DNA of 64,000 nucleotides from Tritrichomonas musculus (Eukaryota; Parabasalia; Tritrichomonadida; Tritrichomonadidae). Every line of letters starts with the position of its first letter. Position 1 is the first letter of the stretch. Positions 18,717 to 29,314 of the stretch are shown here, piece by piece. A model generated the notes under the pieces. The model was not told the origin of the DNA. It saw only the letters and a program-made list of their open reading frames with translations, and searched no databases. The translations under genes and the position numbers were made by a program. The stretch spans positions 8,246,001 through 8,310,000 of the forward strand of contig JAPFFF010000003.1 of assembly GCA_039105265.1 (NCBI GenBank), read 5' to 3'.

Positions 18717-21700
18717 TTAATCAAATTCTATTAATGATGATCTAATTTCATTCTCTTTAGAAATAGAAAGCGAGTTACTTCCAACGACAGCTACGAAACC
18801 CGAATATTTTTCAATTCTTTTTAAGAATACGTAAATCAAAATGAGATGTCTAATAGAACACGCCGCGTATTCTGTATTTGGAGGATCCTCATTCAATTCG
18901 CTAAACCTAACATTTGAATTAAGCATAAAGCAAAAGAAATAATTAAAATTCTTTTTAAGTTTCCTTAAAGCTAAAGCAGCAGCCGATGACGAAGAAGAAG
19001 AAGCTTTAACTTGCGCTTTTCCTTTACTTTTTTTAATCGAAGGTGACGAAATAACGATGGGCCTTATTAATTCAAACAAGCCTTGATATGCACGATCAAT
19101 GACTCTCTTCTCTACACGAAGCACGCTTATCTTTCGCAGCATTGCTCTGTGCCCAATCGATGCAAGTACGGATTCTTCAAGCGCAGCGCGAATTTCGTCT
19201 GACGAAATAAGCGGAATAACTTTGAATGGAGACCGTTTTTTACCGCCAGTTGTCAAATCCTTCAATTCCAAAACATCGGAGTCGTCAGAGTCGTTCAAAA
19301 TGGCGGCCATTGAAGACGAGTTCTCCAAATCAGTGTCGCCGATTCCGATTCCGCTGGATTTCGACAGCGACGTGAATGAGACGTCGTTGTTGAGCTGACG
19401 GAAAAGTGCCTTGCTCCACTTTTCCCACTTTCCAAGCTCAGTTCGAATTAGCTCATTCTTTTGCAATTCTCTTTCGAGGCGATTCTTCTCATTCATGCAT
19501 TTGTTGTACTTTTCTTTGTACAACTTTTGCGTCTCTTCGAGCTCGTCGATTTTGTCATTCATTTCGGAGAACTTTTTGAGAAGAGAACCGCTCGATTTCA
19601 TCCCTAACTGGGCACGAACTTTGTTGGCTTCTTGGACAGTTGATGCGTTGTTATGAAAGTCGCTCCGAGAGACGCAAAGACGAACAGAATCAAGGGAAGC
19701 TTCAACGGAATCACAAAGAATTTCAAGTGATGCAAATGGACGTGAATCAACTTGATTTGAAAGTGAAGTGAAAACCGTCGCAGGTGAAGAGTATTGGTTA
19801 GGTGACATTGGTGATTGTGTCTGCTGTGTCTGCTGCTGATTTGGTGGTGATAAAAGTGAATAAATGGGCATTTTTACATTGGATGATTCTGATTGATTTG
19901 ATGGAGCGTGAGGTGATGTGAAATTGGCATTTTTTGAACTTGATGTATAATCCAATAAGCTTGGTGAAAAATGGTTTCCAGTGTTTGAAATTTCACTAAC
20001 TGAGTTCTTATTTGGCGATTTATTAAATACGTTATTTAGTGTCGTTTCAGTTGATGAAATTGAAGGTGCTAAAGATGCCGATCTAACCGCCGCTGTGTAA
20101 CTTTCTGGGAAAAATTCCCTGACGATTTGAAGTATCTGCAACTTTATCTTTGCCAATCTCTTCTCATGCTCAGAGAGACAATCCTCTATCTGTGATTTGG
20201 CCATCAATATTTTCGATTCACATTTCCCTCTTTCAATGTTGACAATTGACAATGAATGGATTTCTTGTTGTTTGAGCTTCATTTCCAATGTCTTCTCAAC
20301 AAGCTTCAGTTTGGCAACTTCACGAAGAAGGTTCTCTTTTGATTTTGACACTGTTGAAGCTTCTTCTTCCATTTTTGTTATTCTTGAAAGTGCATTTTGA
20401 AGTTCATTATTAAGTTGTTTAATTTGGGTTTCATATTTTTCTTTTGTTTCTTCATTGTGCTTTGATTGAAGCATTTGCAATTTTTTAGCTTCGTTTATTT
20501 CACGTTGTTTAGTATTTTCATTTATTTCACTTTGAGAAATGACGCTTTCAAGCGAAATAATTCGATTAACAAAACGTTTTTCTTTCTCTTTATATGACTT
20601 AATTATGCTTGTTGATTTTGCTGCGATTTCTTTGAGATTGTCAAATTGTGATTTTAATTCATGATTATGACTCTCTGACAATTGAAGTTTCTGTGTTAAA
20701 TTTGCTATTTTATCTTCTTCTTCTTTCTTCTTTTCTTTCATTTTGTTTGCCTTAATTTGAAGAAGCTCGACTTTCTTAAGTGCTTCAGCAACTTCATTCT
20801 TTAAGTGAGCGTTTTCTTCTGACATTTCATTTATATTGGTGGATTTCTCTTTTAGTTCATTGTTTTCATTCACTAGTTGAAGATTCTGTGCTTCAAGATC
20901 TTTTATTTGATTGCTTATTTCATCTTTCTTGCTTAATACGTTAACTGTTTTATTCAAATTTTTAATGATTTTTTTCTGTTTGGCATTTTCTTCTTTCAAT
21001 TGACTGTATAAATAAATCAATTGAGAAACAGCAAGGAAAGGGTCGTCAGCGCAAGCATTACTGCTTTGAATAATTTCAGTCGCAGTGTCATTATTAATTT
21101 TTTTGGCATTTTTAGTCTTTTTATTTTTGCCATTTTTAGTTCCTTTTGATAACTTTTTCTGTTGTTGAATTGAGAAGAAGAAACGACCAAGTTCAGAACT
21201 CATTTCATCAACACGTTCAGATATTCTGTTATATTGTTGTTCGTATTTGCATTTGTTTTCTTTCATGCTGGACAGTTCTGACTTCAATTGAACAATCTCT
21301 TCAGCAACACGATCAAAATGATCAAACATGATTGAATTGACAACAACGACGGATTTAAATAAATTATAAAGTTCACGAACAGGAGTACTTTTTATCATTT
21401 CACATGAAAATTCTTTCTTTTGAATCAAAAGTAATTTGTCTTCTTCTTCATCTTCTTCTTCATTATTTTTATTTTTATTCTCTTCTTCTTCTTCTTCTTC
21501 GTTGAGTTTGTTGTCATATTCGGAATCTTCTTCTTCATTCTCTTTATTAATGAAGTCATAAAAGGCCAAAATTTGCGATTCAATGCTTGTGTGTGAAAAT
21601 AAAGAGGCATAAATCGATAACTTTTCAACATCAACTTCCTCTTCTATAAAGTTCGAGATACGAGATATCTGTGCAATTATGTATGTCCTTTCATCTTCCC

Positions 21701-22940
21701 TTAGACTGATTTTGGATGACTTTGTCACTTCAGAAATGTACCTGATTGCATTCTCTAAATGTCCCAAAAGTGCCAATTCTTTTTTGGTGTGATATTTTTG
21801 TGTGCCGTTGGGATTGAAATACAAAGATGAAGCTGACGTTTGCGTTGGCGAAAATGATCTCGCTAAATCATCAACTGTATCGTAAAAATTGACAAGCGTT
21901 AATTTAAAAAGTTCGATAATTTGACTACTTAAGGTTTGATCTTGGATCTGCGATAACTTTTGCTGAACTTTTTTGTTAAACGTATCAATAATTATGCTCG
22001 CATGCGTCAAACTTGACTTTTTACTGTTTCGTTTTGAATTTTTGTAGGATGAAAACGTGTTTATTATGGACGTTAATATGAAATCAATTTCAATATCAGA
22101 TTTGTCTTGTAATTCGATACATTTTTGCTCAAGATCGATGTGATTCTTCTCTAATTCGCTAGCATATTCAATGGATTCGATAAGTTGATTTTCGAGTTCT
22201 TTATTGCTTTCTATAAGTTTATTTGCTGCTTCAAATAAAGCATTTCTTTGATTTGAAACAAAGGAAATGTCATTTGATTGAGAGGTAATCATATTTTCAA
22301 TCAATCCAAGAGCGTCTAATACCTCCGAATCTTTTACAATTGTATGCATTTTGACATCATTAATTCCGTTAATTTTATTAATGTTAATCAAATGTTCATT
22401 GCTATCGTAATTATCGTCATCGTTATTATTATTATCATCGCGGGTATCGTTTTGCAAGGAAGTTTTCTTTTGAGGATCTTTAATTTTACTTAGATCTTCT
22501 GAAAGCTTTGCTACTTTTGCTTTTAATTCATCTCGTTCGTTAGTAACATTTTCTAATTGTAAATTGAGTTCGTTAATCTTTGATTTTAATGAATCAATAG
22601 TAGAAGAATTCTGACTTTTTTTCATTTCGCTTAATAAGTTTCTTAATCTAAGATTTTCGGTAACTAATTTTTTATTATCTTCCAAAAGTTGACTATTTGT
22701 TCTCTGATCAATTTCTGTTAAATTTTCGCCGTTGATATTACTATTACTTAATATGAGATCGAGATCATTTTGGTCTCCCATTTCATTGTCTGAGTTAATA
22801 TAAACATAAGAATTGATATTTTCATTTGATTGTTCATTAAAAGCTGATTCGATTGACTTTGCTGGCGATTTTGGTAAAGTAGAAGTGGAAAGACTATCTT
22901 TTGGGGTACAATTAATCTGTGAACTGGAATTAGATTTCAT
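18717..22940 (-). CDS. Giant coiled-coil protein (1407 aa)
   Basis: A single intact frame. Residues 1-80 are Ser/Asn-rich. Coiled-coil blocks run at about 85-150, 215-280, 510-590 and 650-930. They are broken by acidic runs (EEEEEENKNKNNEEEDEEEDK, about 475-500) and a basic run (KGTKNGKNKKTKNAKKINN, about 595-615). Residues about 955-1075 are Ser/Pro/Gln-rich, followed by another coil (about 1110-1165) and a globular C-terminal third (IGHRAMLRKISVLRVEKRVIDRAYQGLFELIRP). Its 5' flank contains TAAACGG. Architecture suits a cytoskeletal, centrosomal or golgin-like scaffold, but no named family is recognised. DNA of the C-terminal half (19.0-19.7 kb) is richer in GC than the surroundings. Confidence 0.85.
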   Translation of the reverse strand: MKSNSSSQINCTPKDSLSTSTLPKSPAKSIESAFNEQSNENINSYVYINSDNEMGDQNDLDLILSNSNINGENLTEIDQRTNSQLLEDNKKLVTENLRLRNLLSEMKKSQNSSTIDSLKSKINELNLQLENVTNERDELKAKVAKLSEDLSKIKDPQKKTSLQNDTRDDNNNNDDDNYDSNEHLININKINGINDVKMHTIVKDSEVLDALGLIENMITSQSNDISFVSNQRNALFEAANKLIESNKELENQLIESIEYASELEKNHIDLEQKCIELQDKSDIEIDFILTSIINTFSSYKNSKRNSKKSSLTHASIIIDTFNKKVQQKLSQIQDQTLSSQIIELFKLTLVNFYDTVDDLARSFSPTQTSASSLYFNPNGTQKYHTKKELALLGHLENAIRYISEVTKSSKISLREDERTYIIAQISRISNFIEEEVDVEKLSIYASLFSHTSIESQILAFYDFINKENEEEDSEYDNKLNEEEEEEENKNKNNEEEDEEEDKLLLIQKKEFSCEMIKSTPVRELYNLFKSVVVVNSIMFDHFDRVAEEIVQLKSELSSMKENKCKYEQQYNRISERVDEMSSELGRFFFSIQQQKKLSKGTKNGKNKKTKNAKKINNDTATEIIQSSNACADDPFLAVSQLIYLYSQLKEENAKQKKIIKNLNKTVNVLSKKDEISNQIKDLEAQNLQLVNENNELKEKSTNINEMSEENAHLKNEVAEALKKVELLQIKANKMKEKKKEEEDKIANLTQKLQLSESHNHELKSQFDNLKEIAAKSTSIIKSYKEKEKRFVNRIISLESVISQSEINENTKQREINEAKKLQMLQSKHNEETKEKYETQIKQLNNELQNALSRITKMEEEASTVSKSKENLLREVAKLKLVEKTLEMKLKQQEIHSLSIVNIERGKCESKILMAKSQIEDCLSEHEKRLAKIKLQILQIVREFFPESYTAAVRSASLAPSISSTETTLNNVFNKSPNKNSVSEISNTGNHFSPSLLDYTSSSKNANFTSPHAPSNQSESSNVKMPIYSLLSPPNQQQTQQTQSPMSPNQYSSPATVFTSLSNQVDSRPFASLEILCDSVEASLDSVRLCVSRSDFHNNASTVQEANKVRAQLGMKSSGSLLKKFSEMNDKIDELEETQKLYKEKYNKCMNEKNRLERELQKNELIRTELGKWEKWSKALFRQLNNDVSFTSLSKSSGIGIGDTDLENSSSMAAILNDSDDSDVLELKDLTTGGKKRSPFKVIPLISSDEIRAALEESVLASIGHRAMLRKISVLRVEKRVIDRAYQGLFELIRPIVISSPSIKKSKGKAQVKASSSSSSAAALALRKLKKNFNYFFCFMLNSNVRFSELNEDPPNTEYAACSIRHLILIYVFLKRIEKYSGFVAVVGSNSLSISKENEIRSSLIEFD

Positions 22941-24042
22941 ATTAATTTGTACCGTTTAAAATATTAAAATCTTTAAATTTTTGAATAGATATTATCTTTC
23001 TATTATCAAATTCAGTTAACCAAATTTGTGAACGTTCAAATATTTATCAGAAAAATTCATTCAAAATATTTATTCAGGAACAGAGGTGTTTTCATATAAA
23101 AATAGAAATAATTCATAAATTAAAAAAGCATTTCTATACGACCTCAAATGGCAGAGATATGTAGAAAGTTCTTTCTTTTGTTGCAAAAATTTTCCTCATG
23201 TTGAAATTCATTCTGATTCAAAATAGGCAAAAATTAATGAAAAATTGTTTATGTTTTCAATGATTGAGAGTTTTGTGGTTTCACAAAATGCCATAAAAAT
23301 GTATGATAATGAATTTTCTTTGTGTTCTCAACTACTATTCATTGAACTTCAGGTTATTGCAAGCTTATTTGTTATATTTTTAATCTAAAGCATATTTGTT
23401 CATCAAAATTTAATAAAAAATAATGAGCTTGCTATTGATTCTTGCAATCAACATAGAATTATTGAAAATTGATGAAAATTTAAATAAAGAAATAATTAAA
23501 AATATCAAATATTGAAGATTTAAACGTGCCATTATGATAATACTTTCATTATGAAAAATATAGAATAATTTGGTTCATGATACCAAATTAGAACTGATGA
23601 AATTGATAAAAATTTAATTAAGAGTATTGATTAACTCCTTACTTATATGTATTTTTCTGAATAATGCACATAATGTTTGTAAAGCAATCTAAGGATATAA
23701 AAGTCCTTCACAAATATGATTAATTGAAGTATAATAAATCATCTAGAAATACATATATATATATTTAATTGAATATACTATATAAAGGTGCATCAATTTT
23801 GATTTCTTTCAAAAAATTTTACTATAGGATTTTTGAATTGATTGACCAATCTTCAACCACTACTAATATTTGTGATCTTTAACGATGTATGTATGGAAAT
23901 CAATATGCTAATGTTATATTTATTGAAAGTGGTTTTTGTTTGATGATATAGAAGAAACATTTACTATAGGAAAAATTGAGAAACTTTTTTGAAAACTGGT
24001 TTTTTTTTAATTTACTTCATTTTTATTTTTGTACAAAAGAAA
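22941..24042. other. Long intergenic region between divergent genes
   Basis: About 1.1 kb, AT-rich. No frame, tandem array or inverted element recognised. The last 30 bases contain a CTTCATTTTTATTT initiator-like site for the cupin gene (about 24015-24028), and TAAACGGTA lies 14 bp upstream of the coiled-coil start (rev., about 22951-22959). Confidence 0.45.
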
Positions 24043-24495
24043 ATGTCAATCAAAACAGTTGCTGAAGGTCCAAATTATACGGCAGTCAACATTGGAAAGC
24101 TCAGTGAATTAAATCAGCATGAATTGAAAGGACCAGATGGTAAAGTAATGGCCAAAGGAAAAGTCTTTTTAAGCCATGCAACAAAAATGACAGGGTCCGA
24201 AATTTCATATGGTGTTATTCCTCCTGGTGGCACTTCTCCATTTTTCCATCTCCATCATCAACATGAAGAAGTTTATTTAGTAATTTCAGGAAATGGTGAA
24301 TATCAAATTGAAGATAAAGTTTTCCCAATCGAAGAAGGATCAGTTGTCCGTGTTGGAACAGAAGCCAGTAGAGGAATGAAGAATACTGGAACAACACCAA
24401 TGGTATATCTCTGTGTTCAAACTACAGAAAATTCATACAAAGGAGATATTCCAAATGAATATGAAATTACACAAACAGAACCAAAATGGCATTAA
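24043..24495 (+). CDS. Single-domain cupin protein (150 aa)
   Basis: Conserved cupin motif 1 is complete: G-x5-HxH-x4-E-x6-G in GGTSPFFHLHHQHEEVYLVI (about 67-86). Motif 2 is recognisable (GSVVRVGTEASRGMKN) but lacks its usual His, so the metal site may have three instead of four ligands. Cupins of this compact kind are metal-dependent isomerases, dioxygenases or sugar-binding proteins; the substrate cannot be read from sequence. The closest relatives are expected in bacteria, and trichomonads hold many bacterial acquisitions. The start MSIKTVAEG is chosen because the upstream extension has no ATG and overlaps the initiator-like CTTCATTTTT. Confidence 0.88.
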   Translation: MSIKTVAEGPNYTAVNIGKLSELNQHELKGPDGKVMAKGKVFLSHATKMTGSEISYGVIPPGGTSPFFHLHHQHEEVYLVISGNGEYQIEDKVFPIEEGSVVRVGTEASRGMKNTGTTPMVYLCVQTTENSYKGDIPNEYEITQTEPKWH

Positions 24496-24724
24496 ATAAA
24501 CAAGTCATTAAAAAAAAAAAGTTGAATAGATTATTTATTTATATTTTTCTGTGGATTTATTTATTTTTTGAATTCATCGTTCAAATATTGATAACATTAT
24601 TTCGAAAAAAAAATAGTTGTTTGAATAATATTTAATTATTTTGAATGATGTAAAATCAAATTCAATGAATAAAAAATAATTTTCCAAAAAAAAAAATATT
24701 AACTTCATTTTAAATTAAACCCAA

Positions 24725-25384
24725 ATGAACACATCTACACAAAGCAACAGCAAATTTGTAAATGGCCTCAACATTCATTTGTTAGCATTTGCCTTGCCTA
24801 TGAACATCGTTAAAGATAACGAAGAGGTTCGTATCAGCATCACGACAATTCCAGATGAAAAAAAGCAACATTTTACAATAGAAGGAAAGAAAATGGGCAA
24901 TTCAAATCACGTTTTTTCAGTCAATGTCACAGAGAAAACTACAAAAATCATCATGGTTTTCAGAAAAGTCCTTTATCTCTCCGAAAGCCCAATCATTGCA
25001 TCAACTGTCATCAAGCTCAAAGAATTCAAAGATTGCCCAAATGAGCAAATTATTAATGGAATGGTCACTACTGAAGTTAAAAACATCAATATTTACTACC
25101 CGCTTCAAAAACAAATCAAAGAAGAAGGAAATAAAAAGATTCAAAGAAAAGTGCTCGGACAAATGAAGATCCAAATGACATTCACTACACCATTCTCAAA
25201 CATTAAATCAGACAAAGTTAACAATACTAAGAGCAGCAGCACTTTTTATAATAATAACTATTCCAACAAAAGCTTCTTTAGCAAAGAAAGCAAAATTCCA
25301 AAAATGTTCAAAACTGGAAAGAAAGGAGCTGAATATGAACAATTAATTGGCGATGATTGCCAGTTTTGTGATTCTTTATTTTAA
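24725..25384 (+). CDS. Hypothetical protein, possibly C2-like (219 aa)
   Basis: The first 150 residues alternate short beta-type strands (LNIHLLAFALPMNI; VRISITTIP; HFTIEGKKMG; KIIMVFRKVLY; SPIIASTVIKLKEF; MKIQMTFTTPF), the pattern of a C2-like sandwich. It lacks a clear Asp cluster, so calcium binding is not claimed. The tail is Ser/Asn/Lys-rich and ends with CQFCDSLF. An initiator-like TTCATTTTAAAT lies 13 bp before the ATG. Intact, with host-like codon use. The C2 reading is a guess from strand pattern. Confidence 0.75.
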   Translation: MNTSTQSNSKFVNGLNIHLLAFALPMNIVKDNEEVRISITTIPDEKKQHFTIEGKKMGNSNHVFSVNVTEKTTKIIMVFRKVLYLSESPIIASTVIKLKEFKDCPNEQIINGMVTTEVKNINIYYPLQKQIKEEGNKKIQRKVLGQMKIQMTFTTPFSNIKSDKVNNTKSSSTFYNNNYSNKSFFSKESKIPKMFKTGKKGAEYEQLIGDDCQFCDSLF

Positions 25385-25723
25385 ATATTATTTGTAATTA
25401 TGAATAAAATATTTCAAACTGCATAATTTTTAATTTTCATTTTTTACCTGAAATTATTTATTTCATGACAACAATTAAACATTGAATCTATTTCATTCAG
25501 GATTTTAATGTTGAATTCTTTTAAATGTCTTCATTTCAGAAAGAGTAAAATAGTTAGTAGATTATTTTACAAATTAAATTTAGAATGAAAATGTATTAAC
25601 TTGTTAATTTATCCTTGCATTATTTTTAAAAATAATGAGCAACTTTTGAAAAATTTTTAGATCTCTAAAAATTTAAAATGGAAATTTGAAAAAATTTTTG
25701 GAAATTTTTATTTTTTTCCTAAA
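25385..25723. other. Intergenic spacer
   Basis: AT-rich, with short A/T inverted stretches near 25640-25715. No gene seen. Confidence 0.4.
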
Positions 25724-26866
25724 ATGAATGGCTATTTTGCAAACAAAAGAAAGCTTCACTCGTCTTTCATTGAATATATTGAATCTACAGATGATACTGA
25801 TAAATATTTACAGAATTTAATTTCATTTATTGAAGATACACAATTACTCAAAGATAAGCCCAATTTCAATGAATTACTCCATATGGTCAACTATATAACA
25901 AATGAGCATTATCGAACACCTGATTTTTTTCAAAAGACAGATGCCTTTTTATCTTATATAAAAAATGATATTCAAAATCATTTCTCAAATATTGAGATAT
26001 TCAACATTTTCCAAGAAAACAAAAGGATTCTTCTTTCGCTTTTTAATGAAAAAATCATTATACCAAACAAGGAAATTGCAAATAGGTTTTTTAATATCAA
26101 ATTTATAGCTTACAATTACGTATTTTACTTTTTCAAAGAAATTTCTCCATTTATCTCAGAGAATGCAAAAGAAAAAATATTAGATCAGATGGAAAAGCGA
26201 AAATTGAATCAATTTGATAGTGATGAATTTGAAAACAAGAGATTACTTGGTGAAAATGATAATCATATTTGCATGCTCATTAGAAATGATTTTGTCGAAG
26301 ATTTTATTGCTTATACCAACTCGACAAATTATGATCTTTCAGCCAAAATAAAACCATCAATATTTGAAACCAATCATTTTTTAATAGAGAAAAAGCAAGT
26401 AACACTAATTGAATACTCAGCTTTTTGTGGGTCCATTCAAATTTTCAATTACTTACGTTATAATAATGTTGAATTGAAATCACCATTGTGGATTTTTTCA
26501 ATACATGGAAACAATCCAGATATCATTCATTTACTTGAAGAATATCACGTCAAACAGCCTTCAAAATCAATTTTATTCGAATCAATCAAATGTCATCAAA
26601 ACAATTACACTGACTATATTCAGAATAATTTACTTGATAAATCGTTAAACGAATTGGCACTTTATACATCTGTTCAATTTTATAATTTTGATTTGTTTAG
26701 GCCAAATGTTTCAAAAGAATTTTTCTTCTTTCAATTGTGTCAATTCAATTATATAAACGGTGTGAAAATTTTCTTGAGGATCAAGGAATTAGATGTAAAC
26801 GAAAGAACAATTTTAAAGCATTTATTTTTGCTTATAAAATTTCCTTTTTCAATTGAATTAATTTAA
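25724..26866 (+). CDS. DUF3447-type ankyrin-family protein, C-terminally shortened (380 aa)
   Basis: Recognised by the parabasalid-specific DUF3447 region, seen at about 175-300: HICMLIRNDFVEDFIAYTN, TLIEYSAFCGSIQIFNYLR and PLWIFSIHGNNPDIIHLLEE. In this expanded family the N-terminal helical part and DUF3447 are normally followed by several ankyrin repeats. Here the frame stops after about 380 residues, and ankyrin-like fragments lie downstream at 27070-27165 and 27336-27442 in other frames. It is therefore probably the front of a broken longer gene, though the frame itself is intact and could be expressed. Role unknown; ankyrin proteins serve as interaction scaffolds. Confidence 0.75.
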   Translation: MNGYFANKRKLHSSFIEYIESTDDTDKYLQNLISFIEDTQLLKDKPNFNELLHMVNYITNEHYRTPDFFQKTDAFLSYIKNDIQNHFSNIEIFNIFQENKRILLSLFNEKIIIPNKEIANRFFNIKFIAYNYVFYFFKEISPFISENAKEKILDQMEKRKLNQFDSDEFENKRLLGENDNHICMLIRNDFVEDFIAYTNSTNYDLSAKIKPSIFETNHFLIEKKQVTLIEYSAFCGSIQIFNYLRYNNVELKSPLWIFSIHGNNPDIIHLLEEYHVKQPSKSILFESIKCHQNNYTDYIQNNLLDKSLNELALYTSVQFYNFDLFRPNVSKEFFFFQLCQFNYINGVKIFLRIKELDVNERTILKHLFLLIKFPFSIELI

Positions 26867-27069
26867 TTTCATATTTATTGTTTTTTGCTAATGTCGTTTA
26901 AATATTGTTTCATTTATCAAATTACTTTTAGAGTGTTTTCTAATGAAATTTTTTTAATTGATTTTTTTGAATGGAATTCAAATTCAAAAATTTGAATAAA
27001 ATTTGATTGCCATGTTTTCAAAATAAAGTTTCACTTCACTTTTTATATTCAATTCTACTTTAAAATTTT

Positions 27070-27442
27070 TTTTAATGAAATTACTCCTTTGTACATTGCT
27101 GTTAAGAACAACTTTAATGAAATTGCTAAGCTTTTATTACAACGTCAGGACATTGATATAAATATGGTATCAATTTTATTTTTCAAATTTTATATAATTT
27201 TAAAAAAAGCAATATAATTTAATGTAATTCCACTAATTTAATCTTTCTAATAATGTTTCATTGAAAGTCATTTGAAATGATATTTTGAATTCAATTTGTT
27301 TATGAAATTTTTTTTTTTTTATGTTTTTTCATAAAATTTAAATCAAAATATTTTTTTAAATAAAACAGCTCTTCAGGTTGCCAATGAAAATAAAAACAAA
27401 GAACTTGTAGAGTTACTATTTAACAATAAAAGCATTAAATTA
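27070..27442 (+). pseudogene. Ankyrin-repeat debris between DUF3447 and BspA frames
   Basis: Two peptide fragments read as ankyrin repeats: FNEITPLYIAVKNNFNEIAK and LLLQRQDIDINM at about 27070-27165, and KTALQVANENKNKELVELLF at about 27364-27423. The second is in frame with the BspA-like frame downstream. About 200 bp of AT-rich noncoding sequence separates them. No GTATGT or ACTAACACACAG intron signals frame the gap, so decay or rearrangement is preferred over an intron. Confidence 0.65.
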
Positions 27443-28672
27443 ATGAGCAATGTATTTAAACAGTGTCAAGAACTGACCACAATTACAATTCCGAAATCAG
27501 CGACATTCATTGGAAATTTTGCATTTTATGGATGCAAAAACTTGAAGAAAGTTACGATGCATTCTGAAGTAACTGACATTGGATGCAATGCATTTGCTGA
27601 ATGTTCATCCATTAGTGAAATTATCATTCCAGAGTCAGTGCAATATATTCAATCCAAAGCATTCCATAATTGTTCTTCGTTGAGGCAATTGACGATTCTT
27701 TCTCCAACTGTAAATGTTAGCATTGGTGCTTTTCATGGATGCGATGATATAACGCTGACCAAATATGTTCCAGATTATCTTTTCCAAGGAAGCTCGATAA
27801 ACAAAGTCGCATTTACGCCATCAGTGACATCAATTGGAAACAGCTCATTCAGCAACTGTCATTTATTGACGCAAGTATTTTTCCCTTCTTCAATTAAAAC
27901 AATTGGCAAACATTCATTTCATGAATGCATCTCATTAATAGACGTTAACTTTACATCTTCAAAAGCAGATATTGGCGACTATGCCTTTAGTAAATGCAGC
28001 TCTCTAAAAGAGTTGTATATTCCTTCAACAATAAAATCGATTGGATTCTGTGCGTTTGAAGAATGCTCCGAATTAGAAAAAGTTTCAATTCATTCGCAAT
28101 TAACAAAAATTGATGGATACATGTTTCACAAATGTCAGTCATTAAAACAAGTAGATCTTCCTCCTTCCGTTGTTGAATTCGGATCTGGAGTCTTTAAGAG
28201 ATGCTCATCGTTAAAGAAAATTAAAATTCCTCCTTTGGCGAATTTTTTTGGATTGTCGGTTTTCGAAGAATGCACTTCTCTTGAAGAAATAGCAATTCCT
28301 CAAAAGAAAACAATAATTGAATTATATACTTTCAAAGGTTGCACCTCTTTAAAAAAAGTTTTACTTCCTCAATCAATTAATATTATTGGAGTTTCTGCAT
28401 TTGAAGGATGTACATCATTAGAAAAAATAGTTGTTCCTTCGTCTGTAACAGAAATAAGGAAAAAGGCTTTTGCTGCTTGCTCATCATTAAATACAATTAC
28501 ATTCAAATCAAAAATTGAAATATTAGGAGAAAATATTTTGCAAGGATGCGCATCATTAAATACTATTTTTGTTCCTCCTGGGTTTGATGTCCAAAAAATA
28601 GGAACTGACTTAAATATAAAATTTAAAACGATTAATCCTTCTTCTTTAAAAAAAGAAAAGAATCCAAAATAA
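27443..28672 (+). CDS. BspA-like leucine-rich-repeat protein (409 aa)
   Basis: Built almost entirely of 23-residue LRR_5 (BspA/TpLRR) units: repeated xxCxSLxxIxIPxSVxxIGxxAFxxC, with about 16 copies from residue 8 to 395. Examples are ECSSISEIIIPESVQYIQSK and GCTSLEKIVVPSSVTEIRKK. Surface BspA-like proteins of trichomonads bind host cells or matrix, but this one has neither signal peptide nor membrane segment, so it may be cytosolic or a detached repeat domain. The open frame continues upstream of the ATG into an ankyrin repeat up to about 27336, hinting at an ankyrin-LRR fusion in the ancestor. Confidence 0.82.
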   Translation: MSNVFKQCQELTTITIPKSATFIGNFAFYGCKNLKKVTMHSEVTDIGCNAFAECSSISEIIIPESVQYIQSKAFHNCSSLRQLTILSPTVNVSIGAFHGCDDITLTKYVPDYLFQGSSINKVAFTPSVTSIGNSSFSNCHLLTQVFFPSSIKTIGKHSFHECISLIDVNFTSSKADIGDYAFSKCSSLKELYIPSTIKSIGFCAFEECSELEKVSIHSQLTKIDGYMFHKCQSLKQVDLPPSVVEFGSGVFKRCSSLKKIKIPPLANFFGLSVFEECTSLEEIAIPQKKTIIELYTFKGCTSLKKVLLPQSINIIGVSAFEGCTSLEKIVVPSSVTEIRKKAFAACSSLNTITFKSKIEILGENILQGCASLNTIFVPPGFDVQKIGTDLNIKFKTINPSSLKKEKNPK

Positions 28673-28775
28673 AGAATTAATCCAGAGATTCGATTATCAA
28701 ATATAATGATAGGTTAACTGAACCTTTTTGTTGTTTAAAAAAAAAAAAAAAAAAAATCTAATTTAATTAAATATT

Positions 28776-28813
28776 ACCCTTCTCCCACATAATTTCGCAC
28801 AAGGGTAATTTTA
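28776..28813. repeat. Left terminal inverted repeat of hAT element
   Basis: Pairs with 33433-33470 (about 34 of 38 positions). Core CATAATTTCGC, edged by ACCCTT and AAGGGTAATT. A further AAGGGTAATTT copy follows at about 28818-28828. Confidence 0.8.
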
Positions 28814-29314
28814 TAAAAGGGTAATTTATATAGAAAAAAGTTTGTTTATTTTTATAATATTACAAGAAAATGATTTATTTGGGAAAGTTCTTGAGATCGT
28901 GAAATATAAACGAAATTTGTTTATATATCCTTATTAAAGAATGATTGTACAAATTTTCATCGAAATTCGTTAACCTCGATTTTCGTGATATTTAATTATG
29001 TCTTCATTCATTAAATTTCAATGCATAATCTCTTTATATTGAATTTAAGCATACCTCAAAGACATTTTTTTTTTGGGAATTGAGGAACTATTCGTTGTTC
29101 TTTGAGGAACTTTAAAAATCTGAGCATTCAAATCAGAAAATTGATTCTTAATATTCATTCTACTAAACTCAAAAGTCAGGATTTTTTGACCTTGATTTGA
29201 CCATAGAATTAAGTTGTTTTTTACTTTTAATCATAATAATAAAAACTGGTTTTTTAAATATTAATTGAAATGTTTTATTAATTTAAATCAATTTCAAATG
29301 ATTTTATTATATGC

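Noticed and set aside
26867-27363. Introns joining the DUF3447 frame, ankyrin pieces and BspA frame
   Set aside because: No GTATGY donor or ACTAAYACAYAG acceptor at the needed places, unlike the clear intron at 43322-43448.
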